A stretch of DNA of 64,000 nucleotides from Oscillospiraceae bacterium (GCA_015066105.1 SVOY01000001.1:310001-374000), one strand, 5' to 3'; counted from the stretch's first letter, positions 10,099-21,167 are shown. The notes: generated by a model not told the origin, from the letters alone. Program-made: numbers and translations.

Positions 10099-12510
10099 TT
10101 ATTTCATTTCAAGCACTTCGTTGATGGGGCCTCTGAAGCATTCGTCGCAGGCGGGAAGCTTTGAAAGCTTGTTAAGGAAGGCGTTGAATTTTGCCTGCTT
10201 GTAGACTACGGGAAGCTGATACTTTGTCACAAGCTCAATAACGGCCTCCTTTTTATCCCTGTTAACCTTTATTCTTGTGTTTTCAAGTCTTATTTCAACA
10301 GCAGACTTAGGTGAAACACCCCTGAGATAAACAGAAACCTTGTTGCCTTTTTTGGAAATGTCTGCTTTTGCCTCTTTGCCGTTTACCGTAACCGTGATTG
10401 CTTCGGCATCGGTGATATCCTCAAAAACAAAGCTGTAGCTTCTTTTCCTTGGCAGTGAGCTGCAGTTGCCCTCGGCGGGTGAAACGGCGAAGGTGAGACA
10501 GCTGTCTTCTTCCGTTACGCTGTATTTTGTAATTGCAAAGTTGCCCTTTCTGAACTCGTTGCTTTCACCGTCGTCCTCGTAAAGCTCAAAGCTGTTGTTG
10601 CCGCGGTAAATTCGAAGTGTCATATCCTCGGGGTTGGAGCAGTCGTTGGATTTGTTGTCCGTTGCCATGGGGATTATTGCACCCTCTTTTGCAAATACGG
10701 GGATTGACTCAATGCCTCGGTACATTTTAAGCATACGGTTGCCTTCATAAATCGCACCGGTGTAAATGTCGGTCCATCTTCCCTCGGGCAGCCATACCTC
10801 AACCGAAGCGAGGTTTGTTCTGGGGTTGATTTTGCTTGTTATGGGAGCAACCATAAGCTCTGAGCCGAAGAAGAACTGATTTTTAACCCTGTATGCCTCG
10901 GGAGCCTCGGGATATTCGTAGTACATAGGCTCGCACAAGGCAAGGCAGTTTTTGTGGGTGCGGTAGTTCATTGAGTAAAGATAGGGGATGAGCGCGTGCC
11001 TTTCACGAAGCACGTTTGTAACAACGGTTTCGGCAACAAATGAGTGCTTCCAGGGCTCCTTGCCCATAAACTCGTTGCTTGTTGAATGAAGTCGCATAAT
11101 AGGGGAGTAGAGACCGTACTGTACCCAGCGTGTGTAAAGCTCGTCATCCTTTGAGCCCATCATATGTCCGCCGATATCGTGGCTCCACCAGGTATAGCCG
11201 ATATTGGTTGCCGTGTTTGTAAAGTAGGGCTGAAAATCAAGTGCCTCCCAGCAGATTTTTGTATCACCCGAAAAGCCGAGAGGATAACGGTGAGAGCCGA
11301 CCTCTGCATAGCGTGAAAGAATAAGGGGACGCTTTTTGCCGTCGGTGTTTGCAAGGGTGTGGTAATGGTTGAGTGCCCAGAGAGGGTCAAGGTTTTTCAG
11401 CTTTGTGTTCTTGCCCTGCTGCCAGTCAATCCACCAGAAGTCAACGCCCTCGTTTTCATAAGGCTTATGAAGAACGTTGAAATAAGCGTCAATATATTTC
11501 GGGTCGGTTATGTCAAATTCAATACGCTTTTTTGTCTTGGGGTCAACACCCATTTTTTCGCACATTTCTTCATACATATCCTCAAAAAAGCGTACGCCCT
11601 GTGCGGGGTGAAGATTGACCGTAACTCTGAAATTCTTTTCGTGCAGCCATTTAAGGAAGGCTCTGTAGTCGGGAAAAAGCTCCGTATTCCAGCTGTAGCC
11701 GGTCCAGCCGTCACCCTGCAGAATAAAATCGGTTTTGCCGGGTAAAAGTGAAGGCTTGCCGCCGCTTTTGCCAAAGCGCTCCTTAACGTCAACCCAGTGC
11801 CAGTCCATATCGATTGTTGCAACGGTGATGGGGATTTCCTTTTCAATGAATTTATTCATAAGGTCCATATATTCCTGCTGAGTATATGCCTTGTAGCGGC
11901 TCCACCAGTTGCCGAGGCAGTATCGCGGTACGAGAGGAACCTCACCGCAAAGCGAGAAGAAATCCTTTAAGCAGGCTCTGTAATCGTGGTTGTAGGCAAA
12001 GTAGTATTCGTCCTTTTTACTGCCCCTTCTCTCGCTGAGCGTGCCGTCGGGGTTTATGGTCAGTGAGCGTGAATCGTCAATAACCGCAACGCCGTCGGTT
12101 GACATAAGGCCGTCGCCAAGGGGAATGGCGCCCTTTGTCTGGTCAAGGGTTCTGTATGTACCCTTAAGGTTGCCGCTTTTATACTCCGTAAGGTTTTTGC
12201 CGTCCTTGAGTGAAATGCCTATCATTTTTTCATTTTTGGTATCATAACGGAAAATGGTTTTTGTTGTCATAATAATAACAACGTCGCCGTCCTTCATTAC
12301 TCTTATCTGCGGCTTGCAGAAGCTTCTGTTCACAACCGTCTGAGTGGGAGCATCGATGAAAATTCTTTTCGGGTCCGCTTCAACACGAAGAAGCCTTTCC
12401 GTAAGCAGAGAAAGGCGCACATTGTTTTTTGTTATAACAAGGCTTTCATCTGTTTTGCTGTTGCATTTCCATGCAAAGGTATCGGTAAAATATTTGCTCG
12501 GCGTATTCAT
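10099..12510 (-). CDS. GH31 alpha-glucosidase/alpha-xylosidase family protein
   Basis: GH31 motifs (DMDWHWVD, WWIDWQQG, SRYAEVGSHRYPLGFSGD); start placed at MNTPSKYF. Confidence 0.88.
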   Translation of the reverse strand: MNTPSKYFTDTFAWKCNSKTDESLVITKNNVRLSLLTERLLRVEADPKRIFIDAPTQTVVNRSFCKPQIRVMKDGDVVIIMTTKTIFRYDTKNEKMIGISLKDGKNLTEYKSGNLKGTYRTLDQTKGAIPLGDGLMSTDGVAVIDDSRSLTINPDGTLSERRGSKKDEYYFAYNHDYRACLKDFFSLCGEVPLVPRYCLGNWWSRYKAYTQQEYMDLMNKFIEKEIPITVATIDMDWHWVDVKERFGKSGGKPSLLPGKTDFILQGDGWTGYSWNTELFPDYRAFLKWLHEKNFRVTVNLHPAQGVRFFEDMYEEMCEKMGVDPKTKKRIEFDITDPKYIDAYFNVLHKPYENEGVDFWWIDWQQGKNTKLKNLDPLWALNHYHTLANTDGKKRPLILSRYAEVGSHRYPLGFSGDTKICWEALDFQPYFTNTATNIGYTWWSHDIGGHMMGSKDDELYTRWVQYGLYSPIMRLHSTSNEFMGKEPWKHSFVAETVVTNVLRERHALIPYLYSMNYRTHKNCLALCEPMYYEYPEAPEAYRVKNQFFFGSELMVAPITSKINPRTNLASVEVWLPEGRWTDIYTGAIYEGNRMLKMYRGIESIPVFAKEGAIIPMATDNKSNDCSNPEDMTLRIYRGNNSFELYEDDGESNEFRKGNFAITKYSVTEEDSCLTFAVSPAEGNCSSLPRKRSYSFVFEDITDAEAITVTVNGKEAKADISKKGNKVSVYLRGVSPKSAVEIRLENTRIKVNRDKKEAVIELVTKYQLPVVYKQAKFNAFLNKLSKLPACDECFRGPINEVLEMK

Positions 12511-12720
12511 AATATAGAGCTTCCTTTCATATTTACTCAATCTTATAATATACATTAAATTGTTACAATTTCAATAACGATTCTAACTTTTGTCAAATAG
12601 CACAAAAAACAGACGTTTTTTTCTACCTTACGAAAGCCCGAATAAGAGAATAAACAATAGATTTTTTCGATAAATTATGATAAAATTACTGTTATGATTT
12701 AAACTACGGAGGTTTGGTTT

Positions 12721-14223
12721 ATGGAAGAAAAAAAATACGTTCCGAAAAAAGAACTGTCTGCCTTCTGCGTTGCAGGTATGGGACAGGGTATGATTTACGC
12801 GCTGATGTCAAGCTATATCAGTGACTATTACCTCAATGTTCTTCAGCTCGCACCTATGTTTGTTCTGCTTCTTATGCTCCTTGCAAGAGTATGGGACGCA
12901 ATCAATGACCCCATGATGGGTATGATTGTTGACAGAAGCAACCTTAAAAGCGGCAAGATGAAGCCCTTTGTACGTATTGCACTTGTCCCCATTGCAATAA
13001 TGACCTTCCTTATGTATCTGAGTCCCAATCTGGATAAAACTCAGCTTATGATTTTTTCGGCAATCGTTTATGTCGGTTGGGGTATGATTTACACCGTCGG
13101 CGACGTTGCCTTCTGGGGTATTCCCAATGTTATTACTCCCTCTTCAACAGAAAGAAGCTCGGTAATTTCAATCAGCAAAATTTTCAACTCAATCGGCTCT
13201 GCAGTGCCCGAGGTGCTTTTCCTCGTCATCGGCCTTATTATTGCGGCCTGGGTTGAAAAGTCACCCGAGGCTATTGATCCTCTTACGGTGCAGAAGAGAA
13301 AATATCTCCTTATGGCCATTGTTACCGTTCTGCTCGGCACAGTGCTTTATGCATTTGTTTTCAGAGTTAAGGAAAGGGTTAAAATGCCCGTTCGCAAGCG
13401 TGCTCCCGGCGAGCCCTCACAGCTGAGCAGAGTTTTCAAGTGCAAGCCCCTTGTTCTTGTTCTTCTTATGGGTGTGCTTTCAAGCGGCAGATATATGGTA
13501 TCGGCTGCTGCTATCCACGTTGCAAGATATTCCTTCTACATCGGACCCGACCTTGCAACCCTTGCAACGGAAGCAGAAAGAATAGCCGCCGTTGAAGCAA
13601 GCATTTCAACCGTTAAAACCGTGTTCCAGATAAGCTCAATCGTCGGCCTTTTCGGTGCAACACTGTTAATGCCCAAGCTTATGAAGAAAATCGATTTCAA
13701 AAAGCTTGTTATTGTCAGCTGTCTTGCAGGCTTTGCCGCAAGCATTGTAACAACCGTTGTAGGCTGGTTCACAATGAACCTTTATGCATGTATTCCCTTT
13801 ATCATCATTTCCTGCATCCCTCTCGGCGTTATCAACACAGTTTGCTTTGCAATGATTTGTGACTGCCTTGACTATATGGAGCTTAAAACCGGCTTCAGAG
13901 ATAATGCACTCGGTGCAGCCTGCCAGGGCTTCATCAACAAAATCGGCAATGCCTTTGCAACATCCGGTATTGTTATTATGTATATGGTAATCGGCCTTAA
14001 GCCTGAGCAGATGCTTTCGTCAACGGCCGTTGTTGCGGCAACGGAAATGCCTGACAATCTCCGTTTCGCAATGTTTACCCTCGTTTCAATCGTTCCCGGT
14101 ATCAGTATGCTTCTTTGCGCAGTTCCCATGTTCTTCTATAAGCTTACAAACGACAAGAAGGCGGTAATCGCTCAGGAGCTTGCAGTGAAAAGAGCAGAAC
14201 GCGGCATCAGCATTGACGAATAA
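12721..14223 (+). CDS. GPH-type (MelB-like) MFS sugar:cation symporter
   Basis: Twelve-TM pattern, RVWDAINDPMMGMIVDR motif. Confidence 0.85.
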   Translation: MEEKKYVPKKELSAFCVAGMGQGMIYALMSSYISDYYLNVLQLAPMFVLLLMLLARVWDAINDPMMGMIVDRSNLKSGKMKPFVRIALVPIAIMTFLMYLSPNLDKTQLMIFSAIVYVGWGMIYTVGDVAFWGIPNVITPSSTERSSVISISKIFNSIGSAVPEVLFLVIGLIIAAWVEKSPEAIDPLTVQKRKYLLMAIVTVLLGTVLYAFVFRVKERVKMPVRKRAPGEPSQLSRVFKCKPLVLVLLMGVLSSGRYMVSAAAIHVARYSFYIGPDLATLATEAERIAAVEASISTVKTVFQISSIVGLFGATLLMPKLMKKIDFKKLVIVSCLAGFAASIVTTVVGWFTMNLYACIPFIIISCIPLGVINTVCFAMICDCLDYMELKTGFRDNALGAACQGFINKIGNAFATSGIVIMYMVIGLKPEQMLSSTAVVAATEMPDNLRFAMFTLVSIVPGISMLLCAVPMFFYKLTNDKKAVIAQELAVKRAERGISIDE

Positions 14224-14251
14224 TTTATAAATAAAATCGGAGGTTTGCATT

Positions 14252-14968
14252 ATGACTACATATTTATCATTCGGCATAGGATTGTGCTTTCTTATTGCAT
14301 TTATGGTAATGTGCAACAAGAAAAGAAGTGTTCTCGGTGTTTACATCAAGAATCTTGCAAGCATCTTCTTCATTCTCACAGCCGTAACAGGTGCTTTTAA
14401 CAACACTGATATGCCCGATGTGTGGAAGTACACTCTTCCCATTGTTGTCGGTCAGGTTTTCGGCCTTATGGGTGACATTTATCTTGACCAGAAATGGCTT
14501 TATCCCCAGCACAATGACCAGTATCTCAATATGGGCTTCATCTCCTTCGGCATCGGCCACTTCTTCTATATGGGCGCAATGTACGTTCATGCGAAGTTCA
14601 CAGTTAAGGATATGCTTGTTCCTCTTGTAATCGGCGCTATTGTAACAATAGTTAATCTTGCTCTTGAAAAGCCCACAAAGCAGAAATACGGCAAGTTCTT
14701 TGCAATAGTTACAGTTTACTGTATGATTCTCGGAACGATGCTCGGCACAGCCTTCTGGGCATACATCAGAACAAAGCAGGTTTCTTATCTTGTTTATACA
14801 ATCGGTGCTGCACTCTTCCTTCTTTCAGACGTTATTCTTTCACCTATGTACTTTGCAATCAAGCAGGACAGAAACACACCGCTCAACTTTGTGCTTAACC
14901 ACACAACCTATTATGTAGGTCAGTATCTTATTGCACTTACACCCTTCCTTCTTGTGGCAACCGCATAA
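14252..14968 (+). CDS. Lysoplasmalogenase (YhhN family) membrane protein
   Basis: GxxFGLMGDIYLD and LLSDVILS YhhN-type motifs, multiple TMs. Confidence 0.75.
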   Translation: MTTYLSFGIGLCFLIAFMVMCNKKRSVLGVYIKNLASIFFILTAVTGAFNNTDMPDVWKYTLPIVVGQVFGLMGDIYLDQKWLYPQHNDQYLNMGFISFGIGHFFYMGAMYVHAKFTVKDMLVPLVIGAIVTIVNLALEKPTKQKYGKFFAIVTVYCMILGTMLGTAFWAYIRTKQVSYLVYTIGAALFLLSDVILSPMYFAIKQDRNTPLNFVLNHTTYYVGQYLIALTPFLLVATA

Positions 14969-14974
14969 GTCAAT

Positions 14975-15017
14975 AAAAAATCAAATGCCTCCGATTTGTA
15001 TCGGAGGCTGATTTTTT
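14975..15017 (+). terminator. Bidirectional terminator
   Basis: AAAAATCAAATGCCTCCGATTTGTATCGGAGGCTGATTTTTT. Confidence 0.8.
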
Positions 15018-15026
15018 ATTGTTATG

Positions 15027-16571
15027 TTATTCCGTTCTCCAGAACTTTCTGTCAAGGCTTCTGTACTGTACAGCCTCGGTTATATGCTCAAGCTCAATGC
15101 CTTCACTGCCGTCAAGGTCTGCAATTGTTCTTGCCACACGCAGAATTTTATCGTAGGCTCTTGCGGAAAGGTCAAGCTGCTCAAAGCAACGTTCAAGCAT
15201 AGCCTTGCAGCTTTCGTCAAGTCTGCAATACCTTCTTGTCATTTCGGGGGTCATTTTTGCGTTGCAGGTTACGGGGGTGCCCTCAAAGCGCTTGTTCTGT
15301 ATAAGCTTTGCTTTGTTTACTCTTTCTTTTATTTCTGCCGAGCTTTCTTCCCTTTCATCTGCAGAAAGCTTTTTGAAGTCAACCTGGGGCACCTCAATGT
15401 GAATATCCATTCTGTCAAGCAAGGGGCCGCTAACCTTTGAAAGATATTTTGCGGGCATACCCTTACTGCAGGTGCATTTTTTTGTCGGGTGTCCGTAATA
15501 GCCGCAGGGGCAGGGGTTCATTGCGCAGATAAGCATAATCTCACTCGGGTAGGTGAGTGAGCCCGAAACGCGCGAAATTGTAATCTTTCCGTCCTCAATG
15601 GGCTGGCGCAGTGCCTCCATTGAAACGCGGGAAAATTCGGGAAGCTCATCAAGGAAAAGCACACCGTGGTGTGAAAGGCTGATTTCACCGGGGCGCGGAA
15701 TTCTGCCGCCGCCTGCAAGACCTGCCGTTGAAATTGAATGGTGGGGTGAACGGAAGGGGCGTGACTTGATAAGCGTTGTGTTTTCGGGCAGAATACCTGC
15801 AATGGAGTAGATTTTTGTAATATCAAGGCTCTCCTGAAAGGTCATATCGGGCAGAATTGAGGGCAGTCTTTTTGCAAGCATGCTTTTACCCGAGCCCGGA
15901 GGGCCTATCATAAGCACGTTGTGTCCGCCTGCCGCCGCAATTTCAAGTGCACGCTTTGCCTGAAACTGTCCCTTTACGTCGGCAAAATCGGGCATATATT
16001 CAAGCGGAGTTTCATATTCGCCGTAAAATTTTTCCGTTGCTTTTTCAATTTCCTTTCTGCCGGAAAGGTGCTCGTAAAGCTGTCTGACATTTTCAACGGG
16101 GTATATGTCAATCCCTTTGACTATGCAGCATTCGTGAACATTGTCGGCAGGTATGTAAATTTTTTTAATGCCCGTTTCCTGTGCCTTTATAACCATTGGC
16201 AGCGCACCCTTGACCTTGTTGATGCTTCCGTTGAGCGAAACCTCACCGAAAAAGGCACTTTCCTTTATATCACAGCTGAGCTGTTTTGTTGCAATGAGCA
16301 GGGAAACGAGAATGGGAAGGTCGTAAATCGGCCCTTCCTTTTTTATGTCGGCAGGGGTAAGATTAACAGTAAATCTTGAGGGCGGAAACTTGAAGCCGCT
16401 GTTTTTAATGGCAGAGCGTACTCTGTCGCGCGATTCGCTTACGGCGGTATCGGGCAGGCCCACAATGTCAAACCTTACCATACCGTTATCAACGCTTGCT
16501 TCAACGCCCACCTCGTAGCTGTCCATACCGAAAAGACCGATGCTGTTGACTTTAACAAACACTGGAATCAT
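15027..16571 (-). CDS. YifB/ComM family Mg-chelatase-like AAA ATPase
   Basis: GLPDTAVSESRDRVRSAI, GPPGSGKSMLAKRLPSILP, CAMNPCPCGYYGHP. Confidence 0.93.
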   Translation of the reverse strand: MIPVFVKVNSIGLFGMDSYEVGVEASVDNGMVRFDIVGLPDTAVSESRDRVRSAIKNSGFKFPPSRFTVNLTPADIKKEGPIYDLPILVSLLIATKQLSCDIKESAFFGEVSLNGSINKVKGALPMVIKAQETGIKKIYIPADNVHECCIVKGIDIYPVENVRQLYEHLSGRKEIEKATEKFYGEYETPLEYMPDFADVKGQFQAKRALEIAAAGGHNVLMIGPPGSGKSMLAKRLPSILPDMTFQESLDITKIYSIAGILPENTTLIKSRPFRSPHHSISTAGLAGGGRIPRPGEISLSHHGVLFLDELPEFSRVSMEALRQPIEDGKITISRVSGSLTYPSEIMLICAMNPCPCGYYGHPTKKCTCSKGMPAKYLSKVSGPLLDRMDIHIEVPQVDFKKLSADEREESSAEIKERVNKAKLIQNKRFEGTPVTCNAKMTPEMTRRYCRLDESCKAMLERCFEQLDLSARAYDKILRVARTIADLDGSEGIELEHITEAVQYRSLDRKFWRTE

Positions 16572-16630
16572 CCTTTGTTACATCTTTTTGACAATTATAG
16601 CACTTATTTTCAGGTTTGTAAATCAGAATA

Positions 16631-17590
16631 TTATTCTTTTTCAATAGCCGTGCCGGGATAAAAATGGGCAAGAATTTCCTTGTAGCTTTTTCCCTGCTTT
16701 GCCATATATTCGGCACTGTACTGACTCATTCCCACTCCGTGTCCCTTTCCGAAGGCGGTGAAAACAAAGGTGTCATTTTCAATTTTTCCCGTAAAATCAG
16801 CTGAGGGTAAATCAAGAATTTCCTTGACCTCAACAGCAGTGAAATCCTTATCCGCCACCTTCAGGCTTCTTATATGGCCGCTTTCATCCTTTTTGCTGAC
16901 TGATGCCCATTTTTTAAAGTCCTTTTCCGTGATTTCAACATTGCCCTTTTCTTCAAAACGTGACCTGAATTCATCGGCAGTAAAGGTGGCTGTGTTGCTG
17001 AAGGTCTCCTCTGAGGGCGCGTCGACGCTTATGAGGTAGGGGACGGCACTGCCCCATATTTCTTCGGCACTGTTGGTTTTGTTATGGCTTGCGGCGTGAA
17101 AAACGGTAAGTGCCGTTTTGCCGTTGCAGGTAAGCCGCTCACCCTTTACGGCGTTAACGGCATCTTCTATTCTCTGTCTGTAAAGTCCGTAGTCGTCTCC
17201 CCATTTGCTTTTCTGTGCGTCCTTGTCAATGTAGCTCTGGTGAAGCGCGGGTGAGTCGGTTATGCTGTCAGCTCCGTTTTCGCGCACATACTGTGCATAG
17301 GTGTAGGCGGCAACGGCCTGAGCCTTAAGTGCCTCGGGTGAAAAGCTTGCAGGCATCTCGCCTGCCACAACGCCGATAATATATTCCGTCATATCAGTTT
17401 GTGTTGCTTCTGCGCTTGTTAGGTTAAGCACGCTTATCTTTTCCGCCGTTGTTTTTTCGGCCGCGGACGTTTCCGTAAGGCTCTGCGCCCCTTTGTCTTT
17501 TCCCGGGCTTGCGTTGATTGTAAAGGTTATAAGCGGCGCCGTAAGGCAGAAAATGCAGAGCACCGCAGTCAGAATAAAGTAAATACGCAT
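16631..17590 (-). CDS. spoIID: SpoIID/LytB domain protein (stage II sporulation protein D-like)
   Basis: VVAGEMPASFSPEALKAQAVAAYTYA and GHGVGMSQYSAEYMAKQGKSY. Confidence 0.88.
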   Translation of the reverse strand: MRIYFILTAVLCIFCLTAPLITFTINASPGKDKGAQSLTETSAAEKTTAEKISVLNLTSAEATQTDMTEYIIGVVAGEMPASFSPEALKAQAVAAYTYAQYVRENGADSITDSPALHQSYIDKDAQKSKWGDDYGLYRQRIEDAVNAVKGERLTCNGKTALTVFHAASHNKTNSAEEIWGSAVPYLISVDAPSEETFSNTATFTADEFRSRFEEKGNVEITEKDFKKWASVSKKDESGHIRSLKVADKDFTAVEVKEILDLPSADFTGKIENDTFVFTAFGKGHGVGMSQYSAEYMAKQGKSYKEILAHFYPGTAIEKE

Positions 17591-17639
17591 AAAAATTCAG
17601 CTTCCTTTCCTATATGCAGATTATGTTTTCTGTAAAATC

Positions 17640-17668
17640 TTGACTTTATAATTCGTATGTTATAAAAT
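17640..17668 (+). promoter_or_regulatory. Candidate sigma-70 promoter for citrate synthase
   Basis: TTGACT-N17-TAAAAT. Confidence 0.55.
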
Positions 17669-17721
17669 AAAGAGTAATTACATTTTACAATGGGTAATAA
17701 TATTTTTCGGGAGGCAAAAAA

Positions 17722-19161
17722 ATGTACGATAAAATTAACCCGATTTCTCCGGAATTACTTGAAGTAATGAGCGACAAAATTGAAAAGAAAAGCCATATTG
17801 ACCACGATGCTTTCTGGAAATACGGCGTTAAAAGAGGCTTGCGTAACCCCGACGGTACGGGTGTTATGGCCGGCCTTACAAATATATGCTCGGTTGAAGG
17901 CTATTACATTGATGACGGTGAAAGAGTGCCTAAAAACGGTGTGCTCAAATACCGCGGTATAAATATCAACGATATTATCGAGGCCTGCGAAAAAGAAGAC
18001 CGCTTCGGCTTTGAAGAGGTTGCGTATCTTCTTATTTTCGGCTCACTTCCCACCAAGGAGCAGGTTTCACTGTTCAAGGATGTGCTCGGCACCTGCCGCT
18101 TTCTCCCCGATACATATATTGAAGACGTGCTTATGAAAAACGCTTCAATGAACATTATGAACAAGCTGCAGAGATGTATCCTCATTTCCTATTCCTTTGA
18201 CGAAAACCCCGATGATATTTCAATCGAAAACGTGCTTCGTCAGTCGGTACAGCTTATAGCGCAGATTCCCGTAATCATCTGCTATGCATACCAGGTCAAG
18301 AGGAAAAAATTCTACGGCAAGAGCATGCATATTCATCCTGAAAAAAAGGAGCTTTCAGCTGCCGAAACAATCCTGCGCTCAATAAGGTCAGACCGTAAGT
18401 TCACTTACGATGAGGCAAGACTTCTCGATATTTGCCTTATTCTTCACGCAGAGCACGGCGGCGGTAACAACTCAACCTTTACAAACCGCGTGCTTACCTC
18501 AAGCGGCACAGATACCTATGCCGCCTATGCGGGTGCCGTCGGCTCACTCAAGGGCTCACGTCACGGCGGTGCAAACATCAAGGTCTGCGAAATGGTTGAG
18601 GATATCAAGGCTCACGTTGACATTGAAAACAAGCAGGAAATTGCCGCTTATCTTGAAAAAATAATCAGAAAGGAAGCAGGTGACGGAAGCGGACTTGTTT
18701 ACGGTATGGGTCACGCAGTTTACACTCTTTCTGACCCGCGAGCTGTTATTCTCAAGCGTAAGGCTAAGGAATTTGCATATAAAAACGGCTTTGAAAAGGA
18801 TTTTGAGCTTCTTAATTCCATAGAGACTCTTACTCCCGAGGTGTTTAAAAAGGTCAAGGGCAAAACAAAGATAATGTGCGCCAACGTAGACCTTTATTCG
18901 GGCCTTATCTATAAAATGCTCGGTATACCCGAGGACCTTTATACGCCGCTTTTTGCCTGCGCAAGAATTGTCGGCTGGTCAGCCCACCGCCTTGAGGAGC
19001 TTATTTCCGGCGGCAAGATTATCCGTCCCGCATACAAAAACATCGCTCTTCCCAAAAAGTATGTGCCCCTTGACGAGCGAATTGAGAATTTTCGTGCTTT
19101 GGAAAATTACATTCCCTCTGACCAGCGTGAGTATAAAAAGGAGGATAATAATGAAGCTTAA
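17722..19161 (+). CDS. Citrate/2-methylcitrate synthase
   Basis: LHAEHGGGNNSTFTNRVLTSSGTDTYAAYAGAVGSLKGSRHGGAN, GMGHAVY. Confidence 0.93.
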   Translation: MYDKINPISPELLEVMSDKIEKKSHIDHDAFWKYGVKRGLRNPDGTGVMAGLTNICSVEGYYIDDGERVPKNGVLKYRGININDIIEACEKEDRFGFEEVAYLLIFGSLPTKEQVSLFKDVLGTCRFLPDTYIEDVLMKNASMNIMNKLQRCILISYSFDENPDDISIENVLRQSVQLIAQIPVIICYAYQVKRKKFYGKSMHIHPEKKELSAAETILRSIRSDRKFTYDEARLLDICLILHAEHGGGNNSTFTNRVLTSSGTDTYAAYAGAVGSLKGSRHGGANIKVCEMVEDIKAHVDIENKQEIAAYLEKIIRKEAGDGSGLVYGMGHAVYTLSDPRAVILKRKAKEFAYKNGFEKDFELLNSIETLTPEVFKKVKGKTKIMCANVDLYSGLIYKMLGIPEDLYTPLFACARIVGWSAHRLEELISGGKIIRPAYKNIALPKKYVPLDERIENFRALENYIPSDQREYKKEDNNEA

Positions 19162-20059
19162 ATATTCAAAAGAGAATATAAAACTCGGCGTGCTTTTTCC
19201 CGTTATGTATGCCGCAACAATTCTTCTTATAATTTTGAGAACCTTTCAGCTTACAAGACATATTGACAGCGAAACGGGCTTTTTAACGGGCGGCGAAAGC
19301 CTTTACACCGTTTTTCTCATAATCATTGCGGCCTGCGCACTGTTTTTTGCCGTTGCTTCTTATCTTTCTGCCGAAAGCGCAGGAATTGAAACGGCTGTGC
19401 TCAAGGATAAGCCATCTGCAGTTTTTGCGGCGGTTTTTGCCGTCAGCCTTGTTTATGATTTCGGCTCAAGCTTTGTTGACAGTCTGCTTGTTTACGATAA
19501 AATATCGGCAGGTGCCTTTGACCGCGCCTCAGAGCTTTTTAAGGAGCTTATGGCAACCGGTGCCTTGCCCTATGCACTGCAGAGCATCCTTGCTCTTGTT
19601 TCAGCCGTATACTTTTTCATTCTTTCAAAAAGCCGTTTCAAGGGCAGTCAGAATGCGCACAACCGCAAATATCTTGCACTTGCCCCCGTCGGCTGGGCGG
19701 CCTTCAAAATCATTACCCGTTTTGTAAAGCAGATAAGCTACATAAGGGTTTCGGATTTATTCCTTGAGCTTATGATGCTCGCATTTATGCTTCTTTTCTT
19801 CGTTGCGCTTTCACAGACGGTTTCGGGCGTTTATTGCGATGATTCACGCTGGAGAATTCCCGCCTTTGGCCTTAGCGGCGCGCTTATTTCTCTTTCCGTC
19901 AATGTGCCGAGGCTTGTGCTTACTGTTTTTGCAAAGGATTTTGTAAATGCGGAATACCCCTTTAATTTGGCTGATACCGCCTTTGCCGTGCTTGCGGTAT
20001 TTGTTGCCGCCGGAGCAATCAAAGCAGCTTCACGGGGTAAAGCAAAAATTTCAAAGTAA
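19151..20059 (+). CDS. Hypothetical multi-TM membrane protein
   Basis: Start at MKLKYSKENIK (19151) overlapping the citrate synthase end; several hydrophobic segments. Confidence 0.65.
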   Translation: MKLKYSKENIKLGVLFPVMYAATILLIILRTFQLTRHIDSETGFLTGGESLYTVFLIIIAACALFFAVASYLSAESAGIETAVLKDKPSAVFAAVFAVSLVYDFGSSFVDSLLVYDKISAGAFDRASELFKELMATGALPYALQSILALVSAVYFFILSKSRFKGSQNAHNRKYLALAPVGWAAFKIITRFVKQISYIRVSDLFLELMMLAFMLLFFVALSQTVSGVYCDDSRWRIPAFGLSGALISLSVNVPRLVLTVFAKDFVNAEYPFNLADTAFAVLAVFVAAGAIKAASRGKAKISK

Positions 20060-20075
20060 TCTTAAGGTGATTTAA

Positions 20076-21167
20076 ATGGAAGTATTATCCGATCAGTTAT
20101 TTAAGGATTTGCCTGTAAGGTTTGCAGGCATAGACAAGGTTTTTGAGGTTACAAATTACATTGACCTTGACTTTACAACAATCCGTTGGTACGGCGCAAT
20201 CATTGCCTTCGGCTTTACTCTTGCCGTTTTATTCGGCGGAAGAACGGCCTATGTGTGGAAAATCAACCTTGATAAAATGATTGACGTGCTTTTGTACGGC
20301 ACGGTTGCCGCAATCGTCGGTGCAAGGCTTTATTACGTAGCCTTCGAGTGGGACATGTATAAGGACAATCTGCTGAGTATTTTTGAAATATGGAAAGGCG
20401 GACTTGCAATATACGGCGGTATAATCGGCGGTATTCTTGCGGCATTTGTTGTTTGTAAGGTTGAAAAGCTTAATTTTTACAATCTGCTTGATATGGTCGG
20501 AATGAGTCTTCTTATCGGCCAGGGCATCGGCAGATGGGGTAACTATGCAAATCAGGAGGCCTTTGGCGGCTTTACCTATAAAAACTGGGGTATGATGAGC
20601 GATAAGGTCATTGAATATATTGCCGAGGACCCCTCAAAATTCGGCATTGAAAATATTTCGGGTATTGAGGCGATAAGCGAATATATTGCCGAAAACAGGC
20701 TTTTTGTACACCCCACCTTCTTTTATGAGTCGGTCTGGTGTATTCTCGGCTTTTTCGTGCTTTACATCATCATGAAAAAGTACAGAAAATTCAGCGGTCA
20801 GCTTTTCCTTTGCTACGGAGTATGGTACGGACTTGAAAGAATGATTGTTGAGGGTATGCGCACCGACAGCCTTTATGTGGGCAACACCGGTCTGCGCGTG
20901 TCTCAGCTGATTTCACTTGTGCTTGTGGTTGTCTGCGGAGTCCTGCTTGTTACACTTACCGTCAAGTACACAAAGCATCCCAAGCCGATTGAGGGCGTAG
21001 ATTATTTTCCGCCAAAGAGCGAAAAGGAGCTTCTTGCTGAAAAAAGAAAGCTCGAAAAAAAGGAAATAAGAGCAAAAAAACGCGGTATGAAAATCGTAAA
21101 CGGAAAAATGGTTTCAAAAAACCGCAATGCAGATACAAATAAAACAGGGGAGGATAACAATGTTTAA
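20076..21167 (+). CDS. lgt: Prolipoprotein diacylglyceryl transferase
   Basis: GGLAIYGGIIGG, GQGIGRWGNYANQEAFGG, HPTFFYES. Confidence 0.94.
   Translation: MEVLSDQLFKDLPVRFAGIDKVFEVTNYIDLDFTTIRWYGAIIAFGFTLAVLFGGRTAYVWKINLDKMIDVLLYGTVAAIVGARLYYVAFEWDMYKDNLLSIFEIWKGGLAIYGGIIGGILAAFVVCKVEKLNFYNLLDMVGMSLLIGQGIGRWGNYANQEAFGGFTYKNWGMMSDKVIEYIAEDPSKFGIENISGIEAISEYIAENRLFVHPTFFYESVWCILGFFVLYIIMKKYRKFSGQLFLCYGVWYGLERMIVEGMRTDSLYVGNTGLRVSQLISLVLVVVCGVLLVTLTVKYTKHPKPIEGVDYFPPKSEKELLAEKRKLEKKEIRAKKRGMKIVNGKMVSKNRNADTNKTGEDNNV

Noticed and set aside
18953-19150. N-terminal extension of the 18953-20059 ORF
   Set aside because: Overlaps the citrate synthase coding end in another frame; the true start is most likely ATG 19151.
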